Below are positions 22,564 through 32,691 of a stretch of 64,000 nt of DNA, piece after piece. Source of the DNA: Asterella californica (taxonomy: Eukaryota; Streptophyta; Marchantiopsida; Marchantiales; Aytoniaceae); contig JAYKYS010000019.1 in assembly GCA_036924285.1 (NCBI GenBank), positions 4,836,001 through 4,900,000 of the forward strand, written 5' to 3'. The position numbers and the translations under genes were made by a program. How positions within the stretch are numbered: the first letter of the stretch is position 1; each line of letters starts with the position of its first letter. The notes below the pieces were generated by a model. It worked only from the letters and a program-made list of their open reading frames with translations, did not search any database and was not told the DNA's origin.

Positions 22564-23186
22564 TGGGTAAGGATGGCTTACAGGGGAGAAGCCATTGCTG
22601 AAGATGATTTGGGTTGAGAGAGTGATGCTTGGGAGGTTGTGAGGATTTTCAGAAGAAGAGATCAGGGAGGATGACGGTTGAAGAAGATACCATTGTACAG
22701 CGAGACAATGATGGTTGCGGTTGAGGATTTTGGTTGCAGCAGTGTGGTTCTTTTTTTTCAGAAAACAAAAAAAAAGAGTTGAATACGTACAACGACATGT
22801 ACATGCTTGAGGTTGAGGGTTACATTTAGGATACGGGTGATGATTGGCAAGATGAGGGATGTCTACTACGACACTAGGGTCACAAACCTCGACGGTGAGG
22901 TTCTACAGGGCGGATGAAAGACATTTCTGTGGTATGATGGATTATTCTTTTTATGTCTTCGCATATTGAAGATGTGTAGATTTAGAGGGGGTGATGGGAG
23001 GTTCGAGGTGAAGGTCAATGAGCATGGATCTAGGGAGGATCATGGCAGGGTAGCAACTTCAAGATGACGATCAGGTTGCAACCTTGAGGATGAGGTTGAT
23101 TGAGATGGGAGGGAGGATGACAAGATGGTTTGAGTTGCCGGTCCACTCCTTGGTTGGTGTCTCTGGTGCATACCGAAGGATGCACA
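22564..23186 (+). other. Noncoding 3' internal region of the gag-only element
   Basis: Between the linker trace and the polypurine tract no coding family is recognisable. GATG/GAGG-rich sequence with many stops in all frames. A second purine run TTTAGAGGGGGTGATGGGAGG sits near 22980-23000. Confidence 0.6.
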
Positions 23187-23203
23187 GGTTTGGAGGAGGT
23201 GGA
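23187..23203 (+). promoter_or_regulatory. Polypurine tract of the gag-only element
   Basis: GGTTTGGAGGAGGTGGA directly precedes the 3' LTR start TGTCGTG. The preceding bases (GCATACCGAAGGATGCACA) match those before the host element's tract at 26369. Confidence 0.75.
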
Positions 23204-25077
23204 TGTCGTGTCGTGGACCGGCTCCTATATGAAATTCAGACTTCGATGCTTGTCGCTCCAAAGACACTCATGAGAAGACAAGCTAGGCCCCAGCTTACGA
23301 GTTTTTGGCACCACTTCGGATCTTCGTTTTTATCGCACCAGTGGATAGAGCTCCTTGTCAGCTTTCCATAGGCACTTCATCTACTTCGTTTGGACGTCTA
23401 GTGGAAAAGTTACAGGACTCGAAAGATGGAGAAAACAAGCTAGGCCCCAGCTTACGAGCTTTTGGCCCAACTTCGGATCTTCACTTTCATCACATAGATG
23501 GGTAGAGCTCGTTGTCAGCATTCCATGGGCATCTTGTTTACTTCGTTTGGACATCCAGAGAAGAAGTTATGCGATTCGAAAGAAGGTAAAATCAAGCTAG
23601 GTCCCTAGTTACTTGCTGACTAGGTATTTAGGGCTTCAGGCGATATATCAAAGACGCAAGGGGCCTGCTTCTTATTATTCAGGAAATTCAGGAGAAAACT
23701 GTACGTACAGAGACTGTTGCAAGGGAGGTGCTTAAGGGGTTAGCTTGCGTCTGCGACCTGTCAACGGACGGTTCGGGAGATTTAGGAGTCCAATGCAAGC
23801 GCGCAAGGCGTCGTTGGGTTCAGATCTGTGCAGGCTACGCACTGGTTCAAACGGTTTGGGAAGAGACGGATCGGGGAGTGTGTACTCAGGGAAATTGAGA
23901 CGCAGGAAGCAGATTTGAGATTTTCAGTTACCTGTGAAGGAGAGTTGGACCGTTCGGGCCATTCCGGAGTCCAAACTTGCTGTCCTTGGATCCAACGGGA
24001 TCAGAACACCGACTTCTACAGGAAATTGAAGACGATACCAGTTTTCATCGGGCGGTTTGGAAGTTCTGAGAGAAATTGGCTCGCAGGGAAGCGCTTACAT
24101 CAGATTTTTGTTCACCTGCGACCTGAGGTTGGGCTGTTCTTCGCGATCGGTGAGCCAAGCTCTTCGTTCTTGGTGCCTACGCGATCAGAGAGTCTTCATA
24201 TACTCATAGGAGAAGACCGTGTGTGAATTGGATTGTTGGTTTGAGTGTGGTGAGCAAGTTTGAGCCGCAGGGAGTTGATTTACGTCAGTTTTTTGCAACC
24301 TGCGGCTAAATTTCTCGAGTGGTTTTGCAAAGGGAACTCCAAACGACTTGTTTGGAGTCTCGTTGGGTTCAGGGTAGCTAGATCTATCTGCCAGCGAAGA
24401 CGGATATCAGTTTAGACGATCCGTTTGTGCGGTGTGAGCGGTTTTAAGCCGCAGGGAAGAGTTTTTAGAGGTTCGGTCACCTGCGACCGAAAATCGGCAA
24501 TATCTCGGCTGTTGGGAGTCGGATCTGAAGGTTTCTTGGGTTAACGGAGTCAGCGGAGGAGACCCTATCGACATCTGAAGTCCGTTCAGCGAAAAGAGGA
24601 AGTCCACAGATAGGCCTTTTTCGGTTTCTTCGTTACGGGTTTTGCTCTTTTGAGTTCGTTAGAATTCTGGTTGGTTGTATACAGCTTGTGGTAGCTAGCT
24701 TTAGCTAAGAGCTTATACATGGATGTGGTTTGGACTTGGGTTTGGATCTTGTGATACTGCTGTGGCTCTGTTTGTTAGTAAAGAGAAGTTTCTCTTGCTT
24801 TGAGCTACGCTTCGGTGGTTTTGGGTCGGGGTTGTGATTCAGGGGTTTGTTTTAGGGCTTCTGAAGTAAGTTACGGACCGCTCAGGTTTGATTATCAGTT
24901 CTTTACTGTTAGGAGAAAGAAACGGCAGTGTACATACATTTGGGAGTGTATATATCGCAGCATTCGTTTTCGTAGTTGTTTTTCTCTATCTTGTCTCCGT
25001 TTCAACACACAATATCTCCACAGCTAGGAACCTCGTGTTTTCCTGGACATCCTTCATGCAAAACGTCCGATGCGACA
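23204..25077 (+). repeat. 3' LTR of the gag-only element (full length)
   Basis: 1,874 bp with the 157-bp tandem units at 23279, 23436 and 23593. It includes a roughly 1-kb central part lacking in the 5' LTR. That central part is the region matched by the decayed relic at 3650-4690, so it belongs to the ancestral LTR and was lost from the 5' copy. Confidence 0.85.
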
Positions 25078-25600
25078 ACGTCCGAAAAGAAGAGATGGAA
25101 TGCTTGCTAGAGTAGTGGATGATCAACCGACGAAGTTGAATCTGCTGAAAGAGTTTCATGACACCTTGTGGGCTGGACACCGTGGAGTCTGGGCTACATA
25201 CACGAAGCTGAAGGAGCGTTACTGGTGGAAGGGTTTGTATCAAGACGTGGTGGACTTTGTTGGGTCCTGTCTGCACTGCCAGTTCTACTCTAAGGTCCGT
25301 TACAGAGATGGACTTGTACCTACTTATCCACCTAGTATCCATTTTCAATGGATTCTTGATCTTGTGATGATGCCACCGGGGTTATGGGGGATGCGTTACT
25401 TGGTGTTGGCTCGAGAGGATCTCTCCAACTATGTGGAGGGACGAGCACTACGGACGAAGACCACAGAGAATATCTGCAGGTTCGTGCTTGAAGATATCAT
25501 CTGTCGTTATGGATCTGTTGGGAGATTACGTGCGGATAGAGGCGAGTTGAGAGGCGCTGAAGTGAAGGAGTTTTTTGCTCGTTATGGAGTAAAGCTTTGA
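25078..25600 (+). pseudogene. Integrase, N-terminal zinc-binding and catalytic parts (host Ty3/gypsy)
   Basis: Resumes the pol frame after the nested element: RDGMLARVVDDQPTK, then the zinc-binding HHCC region (EFHDTLWAGHRGVWATYTKL ... CLHCQ), and the catalytic core with ILDLVMMPPGLWGMRYLVLA (first Asp) and LRADRGELRGAEVKEFF (second Asp and Glu region). It ends at TGA 25598, inside what is normally a continuous 'GVKL-x-LTTA-NPEG' motif, so this is an in-frame nonsense change. Integrase would insert the element's cDNA into the genome. Confidence 0.85.
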
Positions 25601-25612
25601 CTTACTACTGCT

Positions 25613-26338
25613 ATGAATCCAGAGGGTATCGATAAGAGTGAACGAGGACACCCTTCTATTGTTAATGCTTTAGTGAAAGCATGTGATGGTAGGCCTAGAG
25701 AATGGCCGAGACTACTTCCGTTTGCTTTGTGGGCTGATAGAACTACACACTGTACTACGACTGGCTATATGCCAGTTGAGCTTATGCTGGGGCAGAAACC
25801 GATCATGCCTGCTGAAGAGTACTTTCCTACATGGGCTACGCTACCGTGGGAAGATGGTATAGGTCAGGCTTCACTCCTTGCTTTACGTATTAGGCAGTTG
25901 GAGCGAAGGGAGGAGGATCTTGCTGATGCGCAGGAGAGGCTGAAGGTGGCTCGAGTCAGAAACAAGGAACGTTTTGACAAGACTCACCGACTACGACCGA
26001 AGCCAATACATGTTGGTGACTGGGTTCTGGTATATGATAGCACGTTGGAGAATCAGCATTCTACACTTCGTAAGTTCTCTCGAAGATGGTTCGGACCTTA
26101 TGTTGTACTAGACGTGTATGAGAATGCCACTTATAGTTTGGGTGAGTTGGATGGTACTCCTTTGAAGCTACCTGTGGCTGGCAAACGTGTGAAACTGTTC
26201 AAGAGACGCGGAGGATCAGTTGAGTTATTCAACTTTCTGGAGTCAGAACAGAGGACAGCAAGAGACGAAGATGTCCCAGTTTCTGAAGAGACTGAGGTGA
26301 CTGACAACGATGATGATGAAGATCACACAGAAGACTGA
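25613..26338 (+). pseudogene. Integrase C-terminal part of the Ty3/gypsy element
   Basis: Same frame as the upstream integrase after one stop: MNPEGIDKSERGHPSIVNAL, HCTTTGYMPVELMLGQKPIM, LRIRQLERREEDLADAQERL, then the GPY/F module (SRRWFGPYVVLDVYENATYS ... KRVKLFKRR). The C-terminus is acidic (TDNDDDEDHTED) and has no chromodomain. The last bases of this frame are repeated at 11812. Confidence 0.85.
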
Positions 26339-26368
26339 AGAGATTGGCACATACCGGAGGATGTGCAG

Positions 26369-26384
26369 GTTTGGAGGGGGTGGA
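26369..26384 (+). promoter_or_regulatory. Polypurine tract of the Ty3/gypsy element
   Basis: GTTTGGAGGGGGTGGA immediately before the 3' LTR start TGTCGTG, in the place used to prime plus-strand DNA synthesis. A copy also precedes the 5' LTR. Confidence 0.75.
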
Positions 26385-27701
26385 TGTCGTGATGTGAATT
26401 ATTTTACATTGTAAATAATTCACCTCTTTGTCTAGCGTTAGTCTCTCTGAGTAGAGTTGGGACCTCAGAAATATCGACACTTGAGGATGTTATATATTTT
26501 GGGTCTTAGTAGGTTGATTTGCCATGTAGATAGGGCTTAAGTTCATGGGTTGTGTCTATGTGTTACCCATGCACGCTTTTAGCTGGTTTTAGTTTACTTT
26601 CAAGGCTATGTGTCGTTCTAGGTAGTTTAGGTTATACGATGGCGCTTTAGGGGACTTGACGTGGTTGCATATGAGTTGAATTAAGTTACCAGGTAGTTTA
26701 AGGCACAAAATGACAACCAAATGGAGCTATGAAGTCCCATTGGTCCATTTTTGTCTTATGTTAAATTCTAAGTTTAGAAACAGAGCTCCAGAGAGGTTTT
26801 CGAGCAATTTGGGAGGACACTTCGAAATCTGAGAGCACAAGGAGAGAGAGCTCGTCAAGCCAAGCACTGTCAGTGAAATTTTCAGTCGATTTGAAGCAAT
26901 AAAGACGAAGTTATGCCAATTGAAGTTCGGATTATGCTAAAACTGCATCACTTTTGTTGATTTTGGGGTTTTCAGTGTCATTTGCAGCAGAATTGAAGAA
27001 ATCGCTTCAAAACTTCGTGGTTGCGTTCTCTGCCAGCAGGGCTACGATTTCCCAAAAAGTTTCATATCGATTGAGTAACTGAGTAATTCAGGGCGGCCGC
27101 TGAAGCAGAGGGGGTCTGAAAAGCTCTTAATCTAGAGCAGCGATTTCAGAGGAGGAGATCTGGAGTTCTGTGTACATTCAGGAGGTCCAACTTCACAGGG
27201 ATGTTCAGCATCCTGTAGACTTCAAATACTGTGAGAAACTTTGAAATTCATCGAGCCAATTCTCTGTTCTAGGTCAGAATAGCTGTCTAGGTATCAGAAA
27301 TTGCCATAATTTCTCTGTTCAGAAAGTTTCTATCCATATCTCGGTGCTCTGAACTGAACTCAAGCTGAAGCTTCGTCTGTATGGTCAGTAGGGCCTCATT
27401 GACATATAGGAGAAGTTCTGGAACCTAAACCATCTTATGTTTCTGATTCTTGACTGTTAAAGTTCGCTGGTGAACCTTATTACTGTTAGTTTGATCTGAT
27501 TTTCACTTCCTGAGCATATTGGAGGATCTATTCGACCTGTGTGAAGATTTATAGTGCCCTTATGACCTGAAGCTTACCTCTGGATAGTAAACAACCAGAA
27601 CCTGAAGCCCAGCACCTTCCCTAGTAGTCTTCCCACAACCTTCACGATCATATCGCAGCCAGAAGGTTCCGCCCTTCTCGAGAAAAACTCTCAACTCTAC
27701 A
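26385..27701 (+). repeat. 3' LTR of the Ty3/gypsy element
   Basis: Same length as the 5' LTR and almost identical to it. It ends CTCTACA at 27701 and is followed directly by unrelated flank (ACGGACGACAC). Confidence 0.9.
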
Positions 27702-27718
27702 ACGGACGACACAAAGCT

Positions 27719-27796
27719 CGTTGTACATCCGTGACGAAGCTCTGCACCTCAAGAGCACGTTGTACAACCGTGGCGAAGCTCCGCACCTCAAGATCG
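27719..27796 (+). repeat. 39-bp tandem duplication
   Basis: Two units starting CGTTGTACA (27719 and 27758), each with CCGTG(A/G)CGAAGCTC and CACCTCAAGA, lie just outside the 3' LTR. Confidence 0.75.
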
Positions 27797-29505
27797 CATT
27801 CGATTCATCAAAATCTTCATCTTTTTGGACATAACTGGGCAATTCTGACGAAGGTGAATTTTACGAGCGTGAAGAAGAACATTTGCTGATTCAACATCTA
27901 ACTACCGAAGCCTTCAAGAGGAATTTGCGTATATATCAAGTGAGTCAATGAAATTTCATGAACATCGCAAATCGAATGTCTAACATTGTATCTTCTCATT
28001 CATATCTTCCTATTCGTTTTTCGAAGACATAGTAATCGAAGACGAATAATCGACGTGCTAATTCGCGAGAAAGTCTGGGTCAGTCTTACGGTATGAGAAG
28101 ATGTTGTTATCGCATAGCAAGTGGTATTGCGCTGTTGTAAATGATGTACCAGTTTCCTCAAGTTCAGAGCCACTTTCGGAGGTTAGATCTGTAAGTGATC
28201 GATAGCTCATCAGCTCATTGAAAGCATCATTGTATCTCTTTAGAACTTGAAAATGAGCTCGAATTGGATGTTGTAAAGTGAGCAAGCATAGTAGATGACA
28301 GGACCACGTTTGAAATATCAACACAACCTCTTAGGTTTCGACGGTTTGTGCCCGCAGCAGCGGAAGCATACCTTGATGAATTGCTTGACATGTTAGATGG
28401 TCAGGCTGGCCAACCAAGTTTGACATCAAACAACTTACGTGACGATATAGAGTTGACGTCCTTGTCAAGCTTATCTTTCCTATCAAGTCGTTTCTAGAGG
28501 TGATCCTCAACTTTTAAGAATAGATTCGCTACGCAGAGAGTCGAATAGAACACCTGCATATGGGAGCGAGAACCATCAAGTGGCGTCAAATGTTGCTAGC
28601 ACATATAGAAGTGAATAAAGCAAGGCGACTTCTAAAGAAAGCAATTTTAGTGCGCCTTCTATGGACGATGATGATTTTGAGTAGTAGGTAGAGAAGCGTA
28701 CCTCCTCAACCCAACTCTCATCTTCCTTCCAGTATAGATCCATCACGTGTGTCGGAGATATTTTCCGCTCAATGTTGAATCACTCCTGTAGGAAGTAATG
28801 CACCGAGCTATACAAGTACATCACCGCACCTGATCGTCATGAGAGAGGGTGATGACTGGTCCAAGTGAATAGAACAGAAAGTCCAGAGATTTGATCACTG
28901 TTTCCGAAGGAAGCAGTAGCAAGCACATCGACCAGAAGTTTCTAGAGGATAAATTACGTTCCGGTTAGGTGCTTTTTAGGTGCATGAGGAGGAGATTATC
29001 GATACGATACATTGCTCCTTCTCAACAGCATGCACTGCAGCCGGATCGCCCTGAATGTCTACATGCAAGGCCTGCTTCCAAGATTGATACCTCTTATCAG
29101 AACTCTTGCTGTGACATTAGATGCGTATCCTTGTCTTTCCACCACTGAGAGAGGAAAGTCGCTTTGCATAAAAACTCCTCTGCTCCTCTGATAACAGCAT
29201 CTTGAAATCTGCTGAGTCGTATGTAGACGTGCCTCTCCGAGACAGTAAACAGATTTTACATTTCTAGTCCGTGGCAAAGCATGCCAGGCCTGCAGGCATC
29301 TGTTACGGAACATTGTGTAGGAGTCTACATCCAGGTCCACACAAGAATATGTGGGATCTCCCAAGGGATCTGGTACACGGAGTGGGGACATACTCGTTGA
29401 GCCTGAGAGGCTGTTTACCCTCAAGTCCGCATAGTGTCGAAAGAAGTTCAAGAGGATCTCACTAGGAAGTTCATCTCCCACAAACCTGCATGAAATCAGA
29501 AGTAC
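27797..29505. other. Region downstream of the RNA polymerase pseudogene, no firm gene
   Basis: A short plus-strand frame at 28337-28497 (FRRFVPAAAEAYLDELLDML) and a minus-strand frame at 29481-29059 (GDELPSEILLNFFRHYADLR) look protein-like but match no family I recognise. The minus-strand one follows a TTCATGCAG and could be a further exon of the polymerase gene, but the putative intron from 29505 would be only about 24 bases, too short for plants. Part of 28848-29018 is a repeat. Confidence 0.4.
28848..29018 (+). repeat. Repeat shared with 31980-32139, copy 1
   Basis: Matches GGTGATGACT(G/A)GTCCA(A/T)GTGAATAGAACAG through GCAGTAGCAAGCACATC and CAGAAGTTTC to GATACGATACAT. About nine in ten bases agree. 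Both copies have the same orientation and flank the RNA polymerase pseudogene. Confidence 0.8.
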
Positions 29506-31773
29506 TCACTCTTCGGCTAAGACAGAAGCTAAAGACGAAGAGGAAGAAGCTAAGTGCACATAGTACGTCTCAGTAGTGCCACGGTTCGCACCGTCACTCA
29601 TGAAAACCGAACCTTGGCTCAGCTTGATGTGCATTATAACAGCTAAGATGTCTGAAACCACCCACGGGAAGCTTAAGCATCTGGTTTCTTCGTTGTCGTC
29701 AGTGTATGCAGCCATGTACCATGCCGAGGCCAGCTTATACCTTTGTTCAGGTGACGACACACTGGCATTGAACCTGTCGCGGAACGTCGGCACTAGCTCT
29801 TCGAACTGCTGCTTGACCACTTCAGTCCACTGGACAATTTCAGGGTTCAGGAGAACATGCATGCTACAACCTGTGACAATTTCAGCTTCTTGCTTCACAC
29901 CGTAGCACTGCATCAAGCCGCGTATTAAGGTACAATACTGCTTGTACGCTTCTTTCGCTTCATCACCGAAGTCGGTATAGCCCTCGAGAACTAGCAATTG
30001 GTCGGGTTTCAAGCGAACATCGACGTGCCGCTTGAACAGACATTTTTCTCTTTTGTACAGTCGACCTAGGACTTTCTGTGATGGATAGGAAGGTCGTTTG
30101 TGCTTCTCCATGAAGTCAGGAAACTGACTGGGAATAAGGTCCTTCGTCACAGTGACCTGCTGGCCAGTTTTCGGGAAGTCGACAGCTCTTGCATGAAGTT
30201 TTGCTAGCTCTATGCAGTTTTGGTCCAAGGCACCGTGAGGTCTGGAGAATACACACGAACAAATAGTAACTAAATAAACTCTATTAGAGAACATTATTCG
30301 AGAGCTAAAGTGTACTTTAAGGACAATAAAATAAATAAGCATCCCCAACGGCCTTGTACAGTGAATTTCGTTTTCTCTTATTAGAAAACATGTAAGTGTT
30401 ATAAATATTTATTTTAATAAATTATTATAGAAAATTAAATTAATTCATAAACATTATATGTTATCTAGTCCCGGAGTAGACAACTCATCCAGAGGGACCC
30501 ATAAGTGAATAGTGAGTGGTGCGTTCGTGAGAGCTCTAATTCTCTAATAGCGCCGTTTGTTGAAGACATTAATTAATCTTCTAACTCTTCCTTCCGGAAG
30601 GGTTAGAATATTAATTAACGTACACCCATGTACACGGGTGAATAAATAAACAACAACAACGGACGAAAGCTAAAATATTTGTGCACCGAACTAAATGATG
30701 AAGAGGTAGAAAAAAGTCTCCTGACTTTGATAAAACGTGATATACCCTTCTAAAACTCCAGAGAAGGCTGTAGGAACCGTTTACAAGCACGAAACTATTG
30801 AATTCCTCCTGTGACAACCCGGACCTCTTGATTCTCATGGGCGACTCGGGTACCTGCGAGCAGGGTACTGCATGGCTGGTGTAATCAGTGTAAGAGTAAA
30901 AGCTCCACGGCGAAAACAACTCCAAAAATCAAATCAAACAAACAAAATTTAAAAATTTCCTTCTATGACTTGCCCAAAACCGGTCTAGGGCAAGTTGATC
31001 TGATCCTTGGGATGTTTGATCCCAAGATCTTTCAGAACAGAAACACGCAAACACATGAAATGCGATGTAGGAAAGATAGCACCTACTTGCTGTCTGCCAA
31101 CGCCAAGTGTGAGTTTGCAATTAGATCCAGCTCAGCACTTCTCACTGTTTTGACGAAAAAATCGAACATGTCGGAATCTCTTACTTCAGGAACTTCTAAC
31201 GGTGGCCCTGGGTCGTATGACATTGGGTCATAAGTTGTACTTGGAACCAAACCCGGCATCCAAATGACTGTGTATAAATCACCGTCCAGATCAGAGCCTG
31301 ACATTTCATCTGTGTGTGGTCTTGGTCCCTTGGCTGGAGATACAACACAGTTGACGAGATGGTGTAGTTTATGATGTCTCTTGCCCACAGCACACGAACA
31401 TCACATATCCGAACAGCAAGAAATAGACATTACAGTTAGACAAAAAGACCGATAATCACATGGTAAGCAAAACCTTATCGTAGAGAAAAACAAACGCAGT
31501 CTATATACCGTTATACACCTCTTGCTTCATTTTTTTACTACAATGACCTCTGTTCTGAAGTAGATACTACTGGTCAGAATGTACCTGGATGGAAGCACGG
31601 GTTTTTGTAGGTTACGCATTTTCCGATGATGATGCGTGGTTCTCAAGTTGTAGACGTGTCAGATATTTGCACAAAACTTTCTCCATAGTTCAGCGAGTTA
31701 GTCTCATAAGCACACCCATCAAAAGGCGACCATCTGGTACAGATATATGCGTTTCTGTAACTAGTCTTTGAAC
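29506..31773 (-). pseudogene. RNA-dependent RNA polymerase (RDR), C-terminal part, broken
   Basis: Three exon-like blocks on the minus strand. Block a (31773-31585) has VPDGRLLMGVL, then in another frame SLNYGESFVQISD, a stop, and YKNPCFHPG before GTACAT. Block b (31404-31087) has DVRVLWA, a frame change, LHHLVNCVVSPAKGPRPHTD and the catalytic loop SGSDLDGDLYTVIW, ending AA|GTAGGT. Block c (30241-29506) joins in phase: PHGALDQNCIELAKLHARAV, DFPKTGQ, IPSQFPDFMEKHKRPSY, then RYKLASAWYMAAY and LSFPWVVSDIL. DLDGD is the metal-binding motif of plant RDR1/2/6-type enzymes, which make double-stranded RNA for silencing. Damage: a frameshift and in-frame TGA in block a, no AG acceptor before block b (bases AT), and a frameshift near 31365. 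Blocks c and the catalytic loop read cleanly. The N-terminal half is absent. Confidence 0.85.
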
Positions 31774-32691
31774 CTGTGTAGAATAAACTGTTTAATGTTA
31801 GTCTCGCATTGTGGTGAGTGTGCATTTGACGAATTATACAATTTTCCAACCTGAAATACAAGTAAATGACTGAACTTGACCTTTTGAAAGTAAATGGCTG
31901 AAAGTATGTGCTGCATAAACGGCTCGCTAGGTATGTGGATTCCAACTCTTAAAACCGAGTGCTTGACAGACATGGACATGGTGATGACTAGTCCATGTGA
32001 ATAGAACAGAAAGTCTAGAGATTTGATCATTGTCTCCGGAGGAAGCAGTAGCAAGCACATCAACCAGAAGTTTCCAGAGGATCAATTACGTTCTGGTTAA
32101 AAACGTAATTGATTATCAATACGATACATGGCTCCTTGTCATTTGAGGGACAAGGCGACACGCAATTCGGTCTACGTCAGAGGATTTCGATCAGCAGAAC
32201 CTCTTTCGTGTGGAACTTCCATCAGAAACGCTGTTCACTCGACTAGTCCAGATCTCTACAGTAGCCAATGGTGGATTGTGGTACCGGGTGAAAACCGGTA
32301 AAGTTTTCCATCACAACACCACGTTTTCTTCCGCGAACTAGATCAAATTTAGGCGGGGAATCGTTTTCGTTTCCGTTTTTTAGCATAAATTCACCCCATC
32401 TTGGTACTTCTCTGGGTCCAGATTCCGGGGTAACTTTTGAGTGTGTTTGGGTATTTCTTGCAACACGGTACTAACCACATGGACGAGCATAGATCTGGTG
32501 CTTAAAACTGTTAACCTCGCTTGTGCTTCCTGGTTAGATGTAAAGCCTTCACTTACTCACATTTTTGTTGTTTCGTCAGAGTTGGATTACTGTAAGTCTG
32601 TTTGTGTTATTGAACGTTCATTTCTTTTCCTGTAGGCTTTAGTTTACGCTTCCATAAGTCAGGCTGGCTTTTTATCGTACTTGCCTGTTTT
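31774..32691. other. Spacer between the two pseudogenes
   Basis: Holds the second copy of the 160-bp repeat (31980-32139). I see no earlier RDR exon on the minus strand and no reliable promoter for the carboxylesterase on the plus strand. Confidence 0.45.
31980..32139 (+). repeat. Repeat shared with 28848-29018, copy 2
   Basis: Same block order as copy 1, with ATCAATTACGTTCTGGTT followed here by a small inverted repeat (AACGTAATTGAT) absent from copy 1. Confidence 0.8.

Larger units (their letters stand above)
20023..25077 (+). mobile_element. Non-autonomous LTR retrotransposon encoding only Gag
   Basis: LTRs at 20023-20879 and 23204-25077 both start TGTCGTGTCGTGGAC and end GCGACA. The host sequence ACGT is duplicated at the edges (20019-20022 and 25078-25081; AACGT if the last A is counted with the target). 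The 2.3-kb internal region holds one intact Gag gene and a short trace of the Gag-protease linker, then a polypurine tract. I see no protease, RT, RNase H or integrase motif in any frame. Its polypurine tract and first LTR bases match those of the element it sits in, so it may have used proteins from that family. Confidence 0.88.
11884..27701 (+). mobile_element. Ty3/gypsy LTR retrotransposon with three nested insertions
   Basis: Two 1,317-bp direct LTRs (11884-13200 and 26385-27701) enclose, in order, gag with a zinc knuckle, aspartic protease, reverse transcriptase, RNase H and integrase: the Ty3/gypsy gene order. Nested inside are a solo LTR at 14775-15685, another at 16673-17572 and a gag-only element at 20023-25077. 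Subtracting these and their duplicated targets leaves about 8.94 kb. The coding region has a frameshift in gag, a TAA after the RT palm and a TGA in integrase, so this copy is not autonomous now. There is no chromodomain after the integrase C-terminus. The left boundary has no normal target duplication because element sequence precedes the LTR. Confidence 0.9.

Noticed and set aside
11884..27701. An endogenous retrovirus with an envelope gene
   Set aside because: No envelope-like frame or signal peptide lies between integrase and the 3' LTR; the integrase frame ends 46 bases before the LTR.
29059..29481. Extra last exon of the RDR gene
   Set aside because: It would need a 24-base intron, and its sequence does not resemble the known RDR C-terminus.
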